From Sphingomonas phyllosphaerae (lineage in GTDB: Bacteria > Pseudomonadota > Alphaproteobacteria > Sphingomonadales > Sphingomonadaceae): a DNA stretch of 64,000 nt. Below the pieces are notes generated by a model. The model was not told where the DNA came from. It made no database searches and saw only the letters and a program-made list of their open reading frames with translations. The stretch spans positions 216,727-280,726 of the forward strand of contig NZ_JAPYKH010000004.1 in the NCBI RefSeq assembly GCF_029623345.1, in the 5' to 3' direction. The translations under genes were made by a program, and so were the position numbers. Every line of letters starts with the position of its first letter. Within the stretch, counting starts at the first letter, position 1. Of the stretch, positions 34,141 to 44,629 are shown piece after piece.

Positions 34141-35613
34141 CTACCGCCCCAGCATCAGCGCCGCGGTCGCCTTGGCGCTACCGACCACGCCCGGAATGCC
34201 CGCGCCCGGGTGCGTGCCCGCGCCGACGAAATACAGATTGGGGATCGCGTCGTCGCGGTTGTGGACGCGGAAATAGGCGCTCTGGGTGAGGATCGGCTCA
34301 AGCGAGAAGGCGCTGCCGAGATGCGCGTTGAGGTCCGCCGCGAAGTCGGTCGGCGCGTAGCTGAACTTCGTCACGATTCGATCGTGGATGTCGGGGATCA
34401 GCCGGCGCCCGACCTCGTCAAGGATGCGCTGCTCCAGGATCGGGCGCACCGTCTCCCAGTCGCCGGTGTATTTGCCCATGTGCGGCACCGGCGCCAGCGC
34501 GTAGAAGGTCGAGCAACCCTCGGGCGCGAGGCTGGGGTCGGTCACGGTCGGGTGGTGGAGGTAGAGCGAGAAGTCTTCGCTGACCACGCCATGTTTGTAG
34601 ATATCGTCGAGCAGCCCCTTATAGCGCGGGCCGAACAGGATCATGTGGTGCGGGATGCCGGGCCACGTGCCCTTGATCCCGAAGTGCACCACGAACAGCG
34701 AGGGCGAGTAGCGCTTGCGCTCGAGCTTCGTCGCGGTCCGCTTGGCCGCGCCCGAGCCGGGCAGCAGGTCGCGGTAGACGTGGAGGATGTCGGCGTTGGC
34801 GGCGAGCATGTCGGTGGGCGTGTTCCAGCCACTGGCGGTCTCCACCGCGGTGACGCGGTCGCCCAACGTCTCGATCCGCGTCACCGCGTCGTTCAGCCGC
34901 AGCGTGCCGCCGAGCCGCTCGAACAGCGTCACCATGCCCGCGATCAGCCGGTTGGTGCCGCCGCGCGCGAACCACACGCCGCCGTCGCGCTCCAGCTTGT
35001 GGATCAGCGCGTAGATCGCGCTGGTCGTCATCGGGTTGCCGCCCACCAGCAAGGTGTGAAACGAGAGCGCCTGGCGCAGCCGCTCGTCCTGCACGTATTT
35101 CGACACGATCGAATAGACCGAGCGCCACGCCTGGTATTTCGCCAGCGCCGGCGCCGCCTTGATCATCGACGCGAAGTCGAGGAAGGCGACATGGCCGAGC
35201 TTCTCATAGCCTTCGCGGTAGACCCCGGCGGAATAGTCGAGGAAGCGCGCGTAACCGGCCACGTCGGCGGGGTTGAGCTTGGCGATCTCGGCGCGCAGCA
35301 CCGTGTCGTCGTTGGTATAGTCGAAATTGGTCCCGTCGGGCCAGTTGAGCCGGTAGAAGGGCTGCACCGCCTCGAGCGCGACGTCGCTCGCCATCGTTTG
35401 GCCGGACAGCGCCCAGAGCTCCTCAAGGCAGGCCGGGTCGGTGATCACGGTCGGCCCGGCGTCGAAGGTGAAGCCGTCGCGCTGCCACACGTACGCGCGC
35501 CCGCCGGGCTTGTCGCGTGACTCGAGCACGATCGTCTCGACCCCCGCCGATTGCAGCCGGATCGCCAGCGCCAGGCCGCCGAAGCCGGCGCCGACTACCA
35601 CCGCGCGCGTCAT
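34141..35613 (-). CDS. crtI: Phytoene desaturase
   Basis: A 490-residue FAD-dependent desaturase turning phytoene into lycopene. N-terminal dinucleotide motif VVVGAGFGGLALAIRLQ (5-21) with ESRDKPGGRA, and the C-terminal CrtI signature region NLYFVGAGTHPGAGIPGVVGSAKATA (about 455-480). The middle has the expected LLVGGNPMTTSAIYAL and GGTNRLIAGM. The start ATG overlaps the crtY stop by four bases, so crtY and crtI form one leftward transcript. Confidence 0.96.
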   Translation of the reverse strand: MTRAVVVGAGFGGLALAIRLQSAGVETIVLESRDKPGGRAYVWQRDGFTFDAGPTVITDPACLEELWALSGQTMASDVALEAVQPFYRLNWPDGTNFDYTNDDTVLRAEIAKLNPADVAGYARFLDYSAGVYREGYEKLGHVAFLDFASMIKAAPALAKYQAWRSVYSIVSKYVQDERLRQALSFHTLLVGGNPMTTSAIYALIHKLERDGGVWFARGGTNRLIAGMVTLFERLGGTLRLNDAVTRIETLGDRVTAVETASGWNTPTDMLAANADILHVYRDLLPGSGAAKRTATKLERKRYSPSLFVVHFGIKGTWPGIPHHMILFGPRYKGLLDDIYKHGVVSEDFSLYLHHPTVTDPSLAPEGCSTFYALAPVPHMGKYTGDWETVRPILEQRILDEVGRRLIPDIHDRIVTKFSYAPTDFAADLNAHLGSAFSLEPILTQSAYFRVHNRDDAIPNLYFVGAGTHPGAGIPGVVGSAKATAALMLGR

Positions 35614-36770
35614 GCCGCGCCCCGCAGCGCAGCGATGGCGCGGCCGAGCGGCACCGGCGGCCGCCCGCTCAGCACGCGCGCCTTGTCGAACGCGGTCGAG
35701 CGCGCCGCATAGAAGCGCGCCACCAGCGGCGCGGGCAGGCGGTAAAAGCGTTCCAGCACGCGGTAGCGCTGGTCGGGGTCGGCGGCCTTGAAGAGCATGA
35801 GATCCAGCATCCGGTAGAAGCGCCGCGCCGCCCACAGCCGCGCCGCATAGGAGTAAGTAAGGTCGTGGAGCGCCGCACCCGAGAAGTCGTGCTGCGCCGC
35901 GACCAGCTGCGCCAGCCTCACCGCGTCGGGCAGCGAATAGCCCGTGGTGGGATGGAACAGTCCCGCCCGAACGCCCGCCTTGGCCAGCTTGCTCCCGCCG
36001 CTGCGCCAATAAGCCTCGAAATCGCCGCCATAGACCACCGGCAGGACGCCCTGTTCGCGGTGGATCGTCTCGGTGACGCTCCACCCCTGGTCCGCGGCAT
36101 AGCGGTCGACCCGCGCTGCCACCGCGGCGACGTCGAGCGTGGGCGCGTCGCTGTAATAGGTGTCCTCCACCAGCAGCCGGTCGGCGGCGAAGGGCAGCAG
36201 GTAGACGAAGCGATAGCCGTCGAGCTGCGGCACGGTCGAGTCCATCACCACCGGTCGCGCCACGCCGTGCGCCCCGGCGACGCGCAGCTCGTGGCCGACG
36301 AACTTCTGCCAGCCGCAGTCGAGCGCGGTGAGATCGCCCGCGCCGCGCGAGTCGATCACCCCGGCGGCGGTGAGCCGGTCGCCGTTGGCGAAGACCACGG
36401 CGGTGGGGCTGCACGCCAGCACGCGCCGCCCGGTCATCAGCGCGCGGCGCGGCAGCGTGGCGCGGACGTGCGAGTCGAGCCCGGTCGAGCGAACGGAGTA
36501 ATAGGCTTGCGCGAGGTGGCGCGCGTGTGCGGGGAAGCGCACGTCGTAGCTCGGCCAGGCATGCGCCACCAATGGCGCGATCAGGTGGCGGTCGGCGCGC
36601 GCGACGTCGCCGCCGAAGAAGGACCAGAGATGGTTGCCCCCGATCGCCTCGCCCGCCTCGATCAGCCGGACATCGAGCAGCGGATGGCGCGCGTGGACCG
36701 CGAGCGCGATCAGCGCACCGGCGAGACCGCCGCCGACGATCGCCAGGTCGCATCTGTGGGTCGCGGGCAT
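35610..36770 (-). CDS. crtY: Lycopene beta-cyclase
   Basis: A 386-residue CrtY-type cyclase that forms the beta rings of beta-carotene. FAD motif LAIVGGGLAGALIALAV (9-25), the cyclase region IGGNHLWSFFGGD (43-55), VDSTVPQLDGYRFVYLLPF-type segment (here VMDSTVPQLDGYRFVYLLPF), EDTYYSD and GYSLPDAVRLA. ATG 36770 is the first start. The promoter should lie in the 174 bases between it and the divergent peroxiredoxin gene. It overlaps crtI downstream. Confidence 0.95.
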   Translation of the reverse strand: MPATHRCDLAIVGGGLAGALIALAVHARHPLLDVRLIEAGEAIGGNHLWSFFGGDVARADRHLIAPLVAHAWPSYDVRFPAHARHLAQAYYSVRSTGLDSHVRATLPRRALMTGRRVLACSPTAVVFANGDRLTAAGVIDSRGAGDLTALDCGWQKFVGHELRVAGAHGVARPVVMDSTVPQLDGYRFVYLLPFAADRLLVEDTYYSDAPTLDVAAVAARVDRYAADQGWSVTETIHREQGVLPVVYGGDFEAYWRSGGSKLAKAGVRAGLFHPTTGYSLPDAVRLAQLVAAQHDFSGAALHDLTYSYAARLWAARRFYRMLDLMLFKAADPDQRYRVLERFYRLPAPLVARFYAARSTAFDKARVLSGRPPVPLGRAIAALRGAA

Positions 36771-36944
36771 GGTCCGGCGCTAACCTATCGCAGCCGCGCG
36801 GGGAAGCCCGGCGCGGCAGTGGACGGCGCGAGACCGGGGCGGGCGGGCGCCACGGCCATGCGAAATGGAAAGCCTCGCCTTTTCCTGTCCTAACGTCGAT
36901 TAGCGCGCTACAAGACGCGCCTTCCTCTGCTGGAGCCGTTCGCC

Positions 36945-37490
36945 ATGCGCCGCGCCGTCATCACCGCCGTCACCGCCGCCCTCACCGCCGCGCTCGCCGT
37001 GCCGGCCGCGGCGACGCTCAAGCCCGGTGCCGCCGCGCCCGATTTCTCCACCCGCGGCGCGATCGCGGGCAAGGTGGTGCCGATCAGCCTGCACGAGCAG
37101 CTGCGTCGCGGGCCGGTGGTGCTCTATTTCTTCCCCGCCGCGTTCACCTCTGGCTGCAACGCCGAGGCACGCGCTTTCGCCGAGAAGGTCGACGCCTTCC
37201 GTGCCGCGGGCGCGACCGTGATCGGCATGTCCGCCGACAACGTCGAGGATCTGCAGCGTTTCTCGTCGAGCGAGTGCGCGGGCAAGTTCGCGGTCGCCAG
37301 CGCCGGCCCCAAGGTGGTGGCGGGCTATGACGTCGCGCTCGGCCGCGCGGTGAAGGGCAAGAGCGTCACCAGCCGCACCAGCTATGTCATCGGCCGCGAC
37401 GGCAAGGTCGTCTTCGTCCACGACGACATGAACCCCGCCGAGCATGTCGCGATGACGCTGGCCGCGGTGCAGAAGCTCAAGCAAGGCTGA
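36945..37490 (+). CDS. Exported peroxiredoxin (BCP/PrxQ type)
   Basis: A 181-residue periplasmic thiol peroxidase. Signal peptide (residues 1-23, ending PAAATL), then a thioredoxin-fold domain: FPAAFTSGCNAEARAF with the peroxidatic Cys71, and Cys111 in SSSECAGKF as probable resolving cysteine, though 40 residues away where classic PrxQ has five. TSYVIGRDGKVVFVHDDMNP matches the AhpC/TSA C-terminal half. Protecting membrane carotenoids and lipids from peroxides is a plausible reason for its place beside crtY, but this is inference. Confidence 0.88.
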   Translation: MRRAVITAVTAALTAALAVPAAATLKPGAAAPDFSTRGAIAGKVVPISLHEQLRRGPVVLYFFPAAFTSGCNAEARAFAEKVDAFRAAGATVIGMSADNVEDLQRFSSSECAGKFAVASAGPKVVAGYDVALGRAVKGKSVTSRTSYVIGRDGKVVFVHDDMNPAEHVAMTLAAVQKLKQG

Positions 37491-37652
37491 ACGACGTGAT
37501 CCGGCGCAGTCAACGCCGGGTCACCATATCTTAGCGAGTCGGGCGCTAACGTCCTGGTCTGGCGGGTCGCGCGGGCGGCGCGCCGTCGGTGCGTGGGGGC
37601 GCGCCGGCCGGGACGAGGCGAGGCTCGACAGGAGCCGATCGGGGGCGAGCGG

Positions 37653-38687
37653 GTGGCGAGCAGGGCGGTCGACGGGCGGCAGGGGACGGCGGGCGACCGC
37701 CTGTTCACCCGCGTCGGCGCGTTCCTGTCGGCGCACCGGCTGAGCCCCGATCCGGCGCATTATGCCTTCGCTTATGCCGTGGTCGCGCAGCCCGACGGAC
37801 TGGTCGCGCGTCGGGTCGCCGAGCTGACCGACGGCGGCGTGCGGTTGACCGCACGCGACATCGAGCAGCTCGGCGGCACCGTGCTGGGCGGCGCGCCCGC
37901 CGTCCCCGCCGACGACTCCGAGATGACCGCCGACGCGGCGACTCAGGAGGCGATGATCGAGCGCGTGCTTCACCAGCTCGACGGCTTCGGCGACACGGTG
38001 CGGATCGCGCACGCCGAGGCCAACGACTTCGGTCGCGACCTCGCGCGATCGGCGGCCGAGATGCGGGACGTGGGCGCCGGCGCCGGGGTGGAGGAGATCA
38101 GCCGCCTCACCGCGGCGATGATCGAGCGCGTCCAGCACGCCGAGGCCAAGCTGGAGAGCACGCGGCGTGAGACCGAGGAACTGCGCACCGCGCTGGACGA
38201 GGCGCGCGGCTCGGCGCGCACCGACCCGCTGACCGAGCTGCCCAACCGGCGCGCCTTCGACGAGGCCTTCGCGGCGCTCGCGCCGGGCGCGCGGGTGACG
38301 GTCGCGATGTGCGACATCGACCATTTCAAGCGGATCAACGACAGCTTCGGCCATCCGGTGGGCGACCGCGTGATCCGCACCGTGGCGCGCACGCTGGCGG
38401 ACGAGGGCGGCTGCCTGGTCGCGCGTTACGGCGGCGAGGAGTTCGCGATGCTGTTCGAGGGGGTGACACCCGGCGAGGCGGCGGCGCGGATCGATCGCGT
38501 GCGCGTCCACATCGGCGAACGCCGGCTGCGCGTGCGCGAGACCGGCGAGCCGATCGGCACCGTTTCCTTCTCGGCGGGGGTCACGGAAGGGGCGGCGAGC
38601 GAGGGCCGCGCCGCGTTAGTGGCGCGCGCCGACGCCGCGCTGTATCGGGCAAAGGAGCAGGGGCGCGCGCGGACGATCGTGGCTTAG
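37653..38687 (+). CDS. Diguanylate cyclase (GGDEF protein) with N-terminal helical domain
   Basis: A 344-residue cytoplasmic protein. A helical N-domain (about 15-100, [20 protein letters not shown]), a coiled coil (about 115-180), then a GGDEF domain: [31 protein letters not shown] and the active-site loop [13 protein letters not shown]. The loop is intact, so it should make cyclic di-GMP. The RxxD inhibitory site normally five residues before GGEEF is absent (EGGC), so feedback inhibition is unlikely. There is no membrane segment. GTG 37653 is chosen; GTG 37593 would add 20 basic residues. Confidence 0.87.
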   Translation: MASRAVDGRQGTAGDRLFTRVGAFLSAHRLSPDPAHYAFAYAVVAQPDGLVARRVAELTDGGVRLTARDIEQLGGTVLGGAPAVPADDSEMTADAATQEAMIERVLHQLDGFGDTVRIAHAEANDFGRDLARSAAEMRDVGAGAGVEEISRLTAAMIERVQHAEAKLESTRRETEELRTALDEARGSARTDPLTELPNRRAFDEAFAALAPGARVTVAMCDIDHFKRINDSFGHPVGDRVIRTVARTLADEGGCLVARYGGEEFAMLFEGVTPGEAAARIDRVRVHIGERRLRVRETGEPIGTVSFSAGVTEGAASEGRAALVARADAALYRAKEQGRARTIVA

Positions 38688-38730
38688 CGAGCGCTCAGCC
38701 CCGCGACTCGACGCTGCCGACTTCCCGGTC

Positions 38731-38755
38731 TCAGCCTCAGACTCGCTGAGGCTGA
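38731..38755. terminator. Perfect hairpin between convergent GGDEF and argG genes
   Basis: TCAGCCTCAG-actcg-CTGAGGCTGA: a perfect 10-bp stem with a 5-base loop, 44 bases after the GGDEF stop and 63 bases after the convergent argG stop. It has no T-run on either strand. Position and symmetry fit a shared bidirectional terminator. Confidence 0.6.
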
Positions 38756-38817
38756 CGGACACGTTGGCGGGGCAGAGAAGGAGGGGCGGGCGCGCCGCGC
38801 GCGCCCCCCGACTATTG

Positions 38818-40035
<1,218 letters not shown>

Positions 40036-40152
40036 GGGGCAGGCTCCTTTCGCGCGCGGGCGCTACGCGAGCGCGCCGCGCGAGGCAACCGTACCGGCGC
40101 GGCGCGCGTCCGTTCACCGCGCGTACAAGCGCCCGTCGCCAAGCCGCCGCCC

Positions 40153-40587
40153 ATGCTGAGGACGCACACCACGCTCGCCGCCGCGCTTGTCGCGCTGCTC
40201 GCCACGCCGGCGCTGACGGTCGCCGCCATGGCGCAGGAGACGCGCGCCACCGCCACCGCCAAGCTCGATTCCGAGTTCGCCGCCTCGGACACCAACAAGG
40301 ACGGCTATCTCTCGCTCGCCGAGCTAGAGGGGCGGATGGCCAAGATGAAGATCCGCGGCAAGGCGCTGGACGCGGTTCATGCCAAGCGAGTCGCCGCTTT
40401 GGTGATGGCGCGCGGCGATCTCGACAAGGACGGCAGGCTGAGCCGCGCCGAATCGGACCAGCTGATGGGAGCGGTCTTCTCCGCCTATGACCTCAACCAT
40501 GACGGGAAGGTCGACGCCGCCGAGGCCGCGCGCGCCCGCGCCATGGCGGACGGGGTGGCGAAGGGCGGGGCGGCGCCGAAGAAGTGA
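40153..40587 (+). CDS. Exported EF-hand calcium-binding protein
   Basis: A 144-residue protein with a signal peptide (residues 1-28, ending VAAMAQE) and three EF-hand loops: DTNKDGYLSLAE (46-57), DLDKDGRLSRAE (89-100) and DLNHDGKVDAAE (113-124). All have the expected Asp/Asn/Asp-Gly spacing and should bind calcium. Probably periplasmic. The role is unknown; similar small EF-hand proteins are common in sphingomonads. It is divergent from argG. Confidence 0.85.
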   Translation: MLRTHTTLAAALVALLATPALTVAAMAQETRATATAKLDSEFAASDTNKDGYLSLAELEGRMAKMKIRGKALDAVHAKRVAALVMARGDLDKDGRLSRAESDQLMGAVFSAYDLNHDGKVDAAEAARARAMADGVAKGGAAPKK

Positions 40588-40595
40588 CGCCGTCT

Positions 40596-40675
40596 CGTGC
40601 TCCGGCGGCCGCAGGAGCTTAGGGCCACGGAAGGATATGCTTGCGGTCCTGGGCTCCTGCTCACGCAGGAGCACG
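40596..40675. repeat. Hairpin repeats, GCTCC/GGAGC family, between convergent genes
   Basis: First hairpin GCTCC (40599-40603) with GGAGC (40614-40618); second, stronger, GCTCCTGC (40653-40660), loop tcac, GCAGGAGC (40665-40672). Same core as the repeats near 31312, 54031 and 62081. It lies between the convergent EF-hand and cfa genes and can serve both as terminator. Confidence 0.65.
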
Positions 40676-40699
40676 ACGGATCGGACCCGGCGACCGTTC

Positions 40700-41926
40700 T
40701 TACGCGCCCCGCAGCCGCCGCTCCTCCTCGATCATGTAATCGCGCGTCAGCGGCAGGCCGAGCCGATCGCGGCTGAACTGGATCTGGTAGTTCACCAGCG
40801 GCCCATTGGTGAAGGAGACGATCGCGCCCGCCAGGTAGAAGGTCCACATGCGGAAGAAGCGCTCGTCGTACAGCGCGACGATCGCGTCGCGTTCGGCGAC
40901 CGTGCGCTCGTACCAGGCGCGCAGCGTCATGGCATAATGCAGCCGCAGCACCTCGACGTCGGTGACGAACCAGCGGATGAACTCGTTGGCGTGCAGCACC
41001 TCCGACAGCGCCGGGATATAGCCGCCGGGGAAGATGTACTTGTCGGTGAACTTGTCGGTGAAGTTGGGCCCGTCGGCGCGCCCGATCGTGTGAAGCAGCA
41101 TGACACCGTCGGGGCTCAGCAGGTCGCGGCACTTGCTGAGATAGGTGCGGAAATTGCGCAAGCCCACGTGCTCGAACATGCCGACCGAGACGATCCGGTC
41201 GAACGGGCCCTCCAGCGCGCGATAGTCGATCAGCTCGAACTTCACTCTGTCGGCGACGCCCGCCTCCTCGGCGCGGCGGCGTGCGACCTTGAGCTGCTCC
41301 TCGGAGAGCGTGATGCCTAGCACCTCGGCGCCGGTCTTGGCGTGAATGTACAGCGCCATGCCGCCCCAGCCGCAGCCGATGTCGAGCACGCGCATCCCCG
41401 GCGCGAGCGCCAGCTTGGCGACGATATGCGCCTTCTTGTCGGCCTGCGCCTGCTCGAGCGAGTGGGTCGGATCGGTGTAATAGGCGCAGCTGTACTGTTT
41501 GTCGGCGTCGAGGAAGAGATCGTACAGCCGGTCCGACAGATCGTAGTGGTGCGCGACGTTGCGCTTCGATGCCTTGGCCTGGTTGCCGGTGAGGCGGTGG
41601 CGGATCTGCCCCTTGAGCGTGCGCCAGCGATTGGCGGCGAGGCGGTTGACGCCATTCTCCCAGCGGCTGTTCGCGGTGGCGAGCAGCAGCAGGTCAAGGA
41701 TGTCGCCCTGCTCGACGATCAGCGTGCCGTCCATGAACGACTCACCCGCCCCCAGCGCCGGGTCGGCGGCGAGGGCGCGATACACCGAGCGATCGGTGAT
41801 GCGGATCGCGACGGGCTTGAGCGCGGGGTCGTCGCTGCCGAAGCTGGCGGTGCTGCCGTCGGGCTTGGTGAGGGTGAGGCGCCCGCGCTTGATCGCGCGG
41901 CTGAGGAAGACGTCGATGAGTGCCAT
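40700..41926 (-). CDS. cfa: Cyclopropane-fatty-acyl-phospholipid synthase
   Basis: A 408-residue S-adenosylmethionine-dependent enzyme that adds a methylene across double bonds of membrane fatty acids. N-terminal domain to about 140, then VAHHYDLSDRLYDLFLD, SAM motif VLDIGCGWGGMALYI, ITLSEEQLKVARRRAEEAGV, VSVGMFEHVGLRNF and IFPGGYIPALSEV. These are typical of Cfa. The start is ATG 41926. It is divergent from thrC across 96 bases. Confidence 0.94.
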   Translation of the reverse strand: MALIDVFLSRAIKRGRLTLTKPDGSTASFGSDDPALKPVAIRITDRSVYRALAADPALGAGESFMDGTLIVEQGDILDLLLLATANSRWENGVNRLAANRWRTLKGQIRHRLTGNQAKASKRNVAHHYDLSDRLYDLFLDADKQYSCAYYTDPTHSLEQAQADKKAHIVAKLALAPGMRVLDIGCGWGGMALYIHAKTGAEVLGITLSEEQLKVARRRAEEAGVADRVKFELIDYRALEGPFDRIVSVGMFEHVGLRNFRTYLSKCRDLLSPDGVMLLHTIGRADGPNFTDKFTDKYIFPGGYIPALSEVLHANEFIRWFVTDVEVLRLHYAMTLRAWYERTVAERDAIVALYDERFFRMWTFYLAGAIVSFTNGPLVNYQIQFSRDRLGLPLTRDYMIEEERRLRGA

Positions 41927-42022
41927 CCGCCTCTGCTAATAAGGTTGCATCGCGCAATCCATAGCCTCGATACGTCGGTGAGCGTTGCGCACGCGCGCCT
42001 CGCGCTCTAGGCGAACTGCCCC

Positions 42023-43420
42023 ATGCGTTACGTCAGTACCCGCGGCACCGCCCCCATGCTCGACTTCGCGGGCGCGACGCTCGCCGGCCTCGCCGCCGAC
42101 GGTGGGCTCTACGTCCCCGAGGCCTGGCCGACGCTGTCCGAGGAGCAGATCGCCGCGCTGGCGGGCAAAAGCTATGCCGAGACTGCAGCGGCGGTGATGG
42201 CGCCGTTCGTCGCCGGGTCGCTGACCGAAGACGAGCTGCGCGCGCTGTGCGACACTGCTTATGGTCGCTTCGCGCACGACGCGGTCACCCCGGTCGTCCA
42301 GCTCGACCACGATCAGTGGCTGCTCGAGCTGTTTCACGGGCCGACGTTGGCGTTCAAGGACGTCGCGCTCCAGCTGCTCGGGCTGCTGTTCGAGCGCTTC
42401 CTGACCGGCACGACCGAGCATCTCACGATCATCGGCGCCACCAGCGGCGACACCGGCTCGGCCGCGATCGACGCGGTGGCGGGACGGGCGGGGATCGACA
42501 TCTTCATGCTCCACCCCGAGGGACGGGTGAGCGACGTGCAGCGCCGCCAGATGACTACCGTTGGCGCGCCCAACGTCCACAATATCGCGATCCGCGGCGA
42601 CTTCGACACCGCGCAGGCGCTGGTGAAGGCGATGTTCAACGACGCCGCCTTCGCCGGGCGCTTCCGCCTCTCCGCGGTGAACTCGATCAACTGGGCGCGG
42701 CTGATGGCGCAGGTGGTCTATTATTTCTACGCCGCGGTACGGCTCGGTGCGCCCGCGCGCGCGGTCGCGTTCAGCGTGCCCACGGGCAATTTCGGCGACG
42801 TCTTCGCCGGCTATGTCGCGGCGCGGATGGGGCTGCCGGTGGCGAAGCTGGTGGTCGCCACCAACGTCAACGACATTCTCGCGCGCGCGCTCAGCACGGG
42901 GGACTATTCCAGCCGCGAGGTGGTGCCCACCGCGACGCCCTCGATGGACATCCAGGTCTCGAGCAACTTCGAGCGGCTGCTGTACGATCTCGGCGGGCGC
43001 GACGGCACCGCGCTGGCGACGCAGATGCGCGGCTTCGAGGCCGAGCGCGCGATGCGGCTGAGCAATGCGCAGCGCGAGGGCGCGGCCGGGCTTTTCGTCG
43101 GCGAGCGCGTCGACCCCGACGGCATGGCGCTGGCGATGCGCCATGCCTGCGAGCGCGCCGGCCAAGTGATCGACCCGCACACCGCGATCGCGCTGGCGGC
43201 GGCGCGGCGCCATCTCACCCCCGACGTGCCGATGGTGACGCTGGCCACCGCGCATCCCGCCAAGTTCGGCGACGCGGTCGAGCGCGCCACCGGGGTGCGT
43301 CCGTCGCTGCCGGCGCGCGTCGGCGACCTGTTCGAGCGCGAGGAGCGCTGCGTCACGCTCGACGCCACCTATGCCGCGGTGAGCGCGCACGTCGCCGCGC
43401 ACGCGGTCCCGCGCGGCTGA
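42023..43420 (+). CDS. thrC: Threonine synthase
   Basis: A 465-residue PLP enzyme making threonine from O-phosphohomoserine. N-terminal RYVSTRGTAP and GGLYVPE, the PLP lysine K112 in FHGPTLAFKDVALQ, the phosphate loop SGDTGSAAI, and NSINWARLMAQVVYYFYA. It belongs to the longer bacterial/fungal class. A methyltransferase gene begins seven bases after its stop, so the two are cotranscribed. Confidence 0.96.
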   Translation: MRYVSTRGTAPMLDFAGATLAGLAADGGLYVPEAWPTLSEEQIAALAGKSYAETAAAVMAPFVAGSLTEDELRALCDTAYGRFAHDAVTPVVQLDHDQWLLELFHGPTLAFKDVALQLLGLLFERFLTGTTEHLTIIGATSGDTGSAAIDAVAGRAGIDIFMLHPEGRVSDVQRRQMTTVGAPNVHNIAIRGDFDTAQALVKAMFNDAAFAGRFRLSAVNSINWARLMAQVVYYFYAAVRLGAPARAVAFSVPTGNFGDVFAGYVAARMGLPVAKLVVATNVNDILARALSTGDYSSREVVPTATPSMDIQVSSNFERLLYDLGGRDGTALATQMRGFEAERAMRLSNAQREGAAGLFVGERVDPDGMALAMRHACERAGQVIDPHTAIALAAARRHLTPDVPMVTLATAHPAKFGDAVERATGVRPSLPARVGDLFEREERCVTLDATYAAVSAHVAAHAVPRG

Positions 43421-43427
43421 GGCGCGC

Positions 43428-44297
43428 GTGGACCTCGTCACGCTCACTGGCGAGCCCTGGGCCGATTACGGGCTGATCGACTCAGGGAACGGGCGCAAGC
43501 TGGAGCGCTACGGCCGTTTCCGCTTCATCCGTCCCGAGCCGCAGGCGCTCTGGGCGCCTGCGCGCGACGACTGGCGCGCGCACGGCGCGTTCGTGCCGGG
43601 GAGCGACGAGGACGGTGGCGGTCGCTGGGACTTCAGCGAGCCGGTCCCGCGCGACGGCTGGCCGCTGGCGTGGAACAAGGTCCGCTTCACCGCGCAGACC
43701 ACGCCCTTTCGCCACCTCGGCTTCTTCCCGGACATGGCGCCGGTGTGGGCGTGGATGCGCGAGCGGCTTGCCGGCGTCGAGTCGCCCGAGTGCCTCAACC
43801 TGTTCGGCTATACCGGCGTGGGCACGCTGGCGCTGGCGAGCGAGGGCGCGCGGATGGTGCACGTCGACGCCTCGAAGAAGTCGGTCGAGGCGGCGCGCGG
43901 CAATGCCGCGCTGTCGGGGCTGAGCGACGCGCCGGTGCGCTGGATGATCGACGACGCCGCCAAGTTCGTCGCGCGCGAAGTGCGGCGCGGACGGCGCTAT
44001 GACGGGATCCTGCTCGATCCGCCCAAATACGGCCGCGGGCCGACCGGCGAGGTGTGGCGGCTGGAGGAGGACCTTCCGGGTCTGATCGCGGACTGCCGCC
44101 GGTTGCTCGACGCCGAGTCGCGCTACCTCTTCCTCACCGTCTACGCGGTGCGCATGTCCGCGCTGGCGATCGGCGAGATGCTGCGGCAAGCCTTTGCCGA
44201 CCTGCCCGGCACGATCGAGGCGGGCGAACTGGCGGTGCGCGAGGAAGCGCGCGGGCTGGCGCTGCCGACCGCAATCTGGGCACGCTGGTCGCGGTAG
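43428..44297 (+). CDS. RlmI/RlmK-like SAM-dependent methyltransferase
   Basis: A 289-residue class I methyltransferase. A short N-terminal domain (ADYGLIDSGNGRKLERYGRFRFIRPE) is followed by the SAM core: LNLFGYTGVGTLALASEGARMVHVDASKKSVEAARGN and the catalytic-type motif DGILLDPPKYGRGP. The DPPKYG motif is typical of RNA cytosine/guanine methyltransferases such as RlmK and RlmI, so rRNA is the probable target. The start is GTG 43428. It commonly follows thrC in sphingomonads. Confidence 0.85.
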   Translation: MDLVTLTGEPWADYGLIDSGNGRKLERYGRFRFIRPEPQALWAPARDDWRAHGAFVPGSDEDGGGRWDFSEPVPRDGWPLAWNKVRFTAQTTPFRHLGFFPDMAPVWAWMRERLAGVESPECLNLFGYTGVGTLALASEGARMVHVDASKKSVEAARGNAALSGLSDAPVRWMIDDAAKFVAREVRRGRRYDGILLDPPKYGRGPTGEVWRLEEDLPGLIADCRRLLDAESRYLFLTVYAVRMSALAIGEMLRQAFADLPGTIEAGELAVREEARGLALPTAIWARWSR

Positions 44298-44376
44298 CGG
44301 GACGGGCCTGCCCCCTGGCTTCTCCGCGGGGAAGCGGTGCGGCTGCCGCGGTGAGGCGCTGACGCCTTATTCCCCT

Positions 44377-44463
44377 GTCATCCCCACGCAGGCGGGGATC
44401 CAGAGACGCTGACGTCTTGGCTCCGTCCCGGGTACCGCGCGTCTGGATCCCCGCCCGTGCGTG
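44377..44463. repeat. Long inverted repeat, TCATCCC family
   Basis: TCATCCCCACGCAGGCGGGGATCCAGA (44378-44404) is matched about 40 bases later by the inverted TCTGGATCCCCGCCCGTGCGT (44442-44463). Inner short hairpins (CCCCacgcaggcGGGG) also form. It begins 80 bases after the methyltransferase stop and probably ends the thrC transcript. Same family as 3218, 20687 and 26768. Confidence 0.65.
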
Positions 44464-44612
44464 GAGGACGGACTGAGGAGCAGCGCGCGGCGAGCAGAGG
44501 TCCCGCCGGTTGCTGCCAACCATTGGCCGATCCCGCCGTATCACGCCGGTGAAATCCGCCACCCCACTGACCGCATCATCAAGAAACCGCGCATTTCCGC
44601 GAGTTTCTCAAC

Positions 44613-44629
44613 TTGGCACGCCCCCTGCA
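44613..44629 (+). promoter_or_regulatory. Sigma-54 (RpoN) type promoter
   Basis: TTGGCACGCCCCCTGCA has the GG at -24 (44615-44616), the GC at -12 (44627-44628) and the invariant spacing; it fits TGGCACG-N4-TTGC(A/T) with one mismatch (C for the first T of the -12 box). Transcription would begin near 44640, 44 bases before the ATG of the first small membrane protein. RpoN promoters need an enhancer-binding activator; no activator gene is in the window. Confidence 0.7.

Noticed and set aside
31458..34289. A 943-codon open frame opposite crtB and the LOG gene
   Set aside because: Crosses several confirmed genes and intergenic repeats, and has no recognisable domain or ribosome-binding site.
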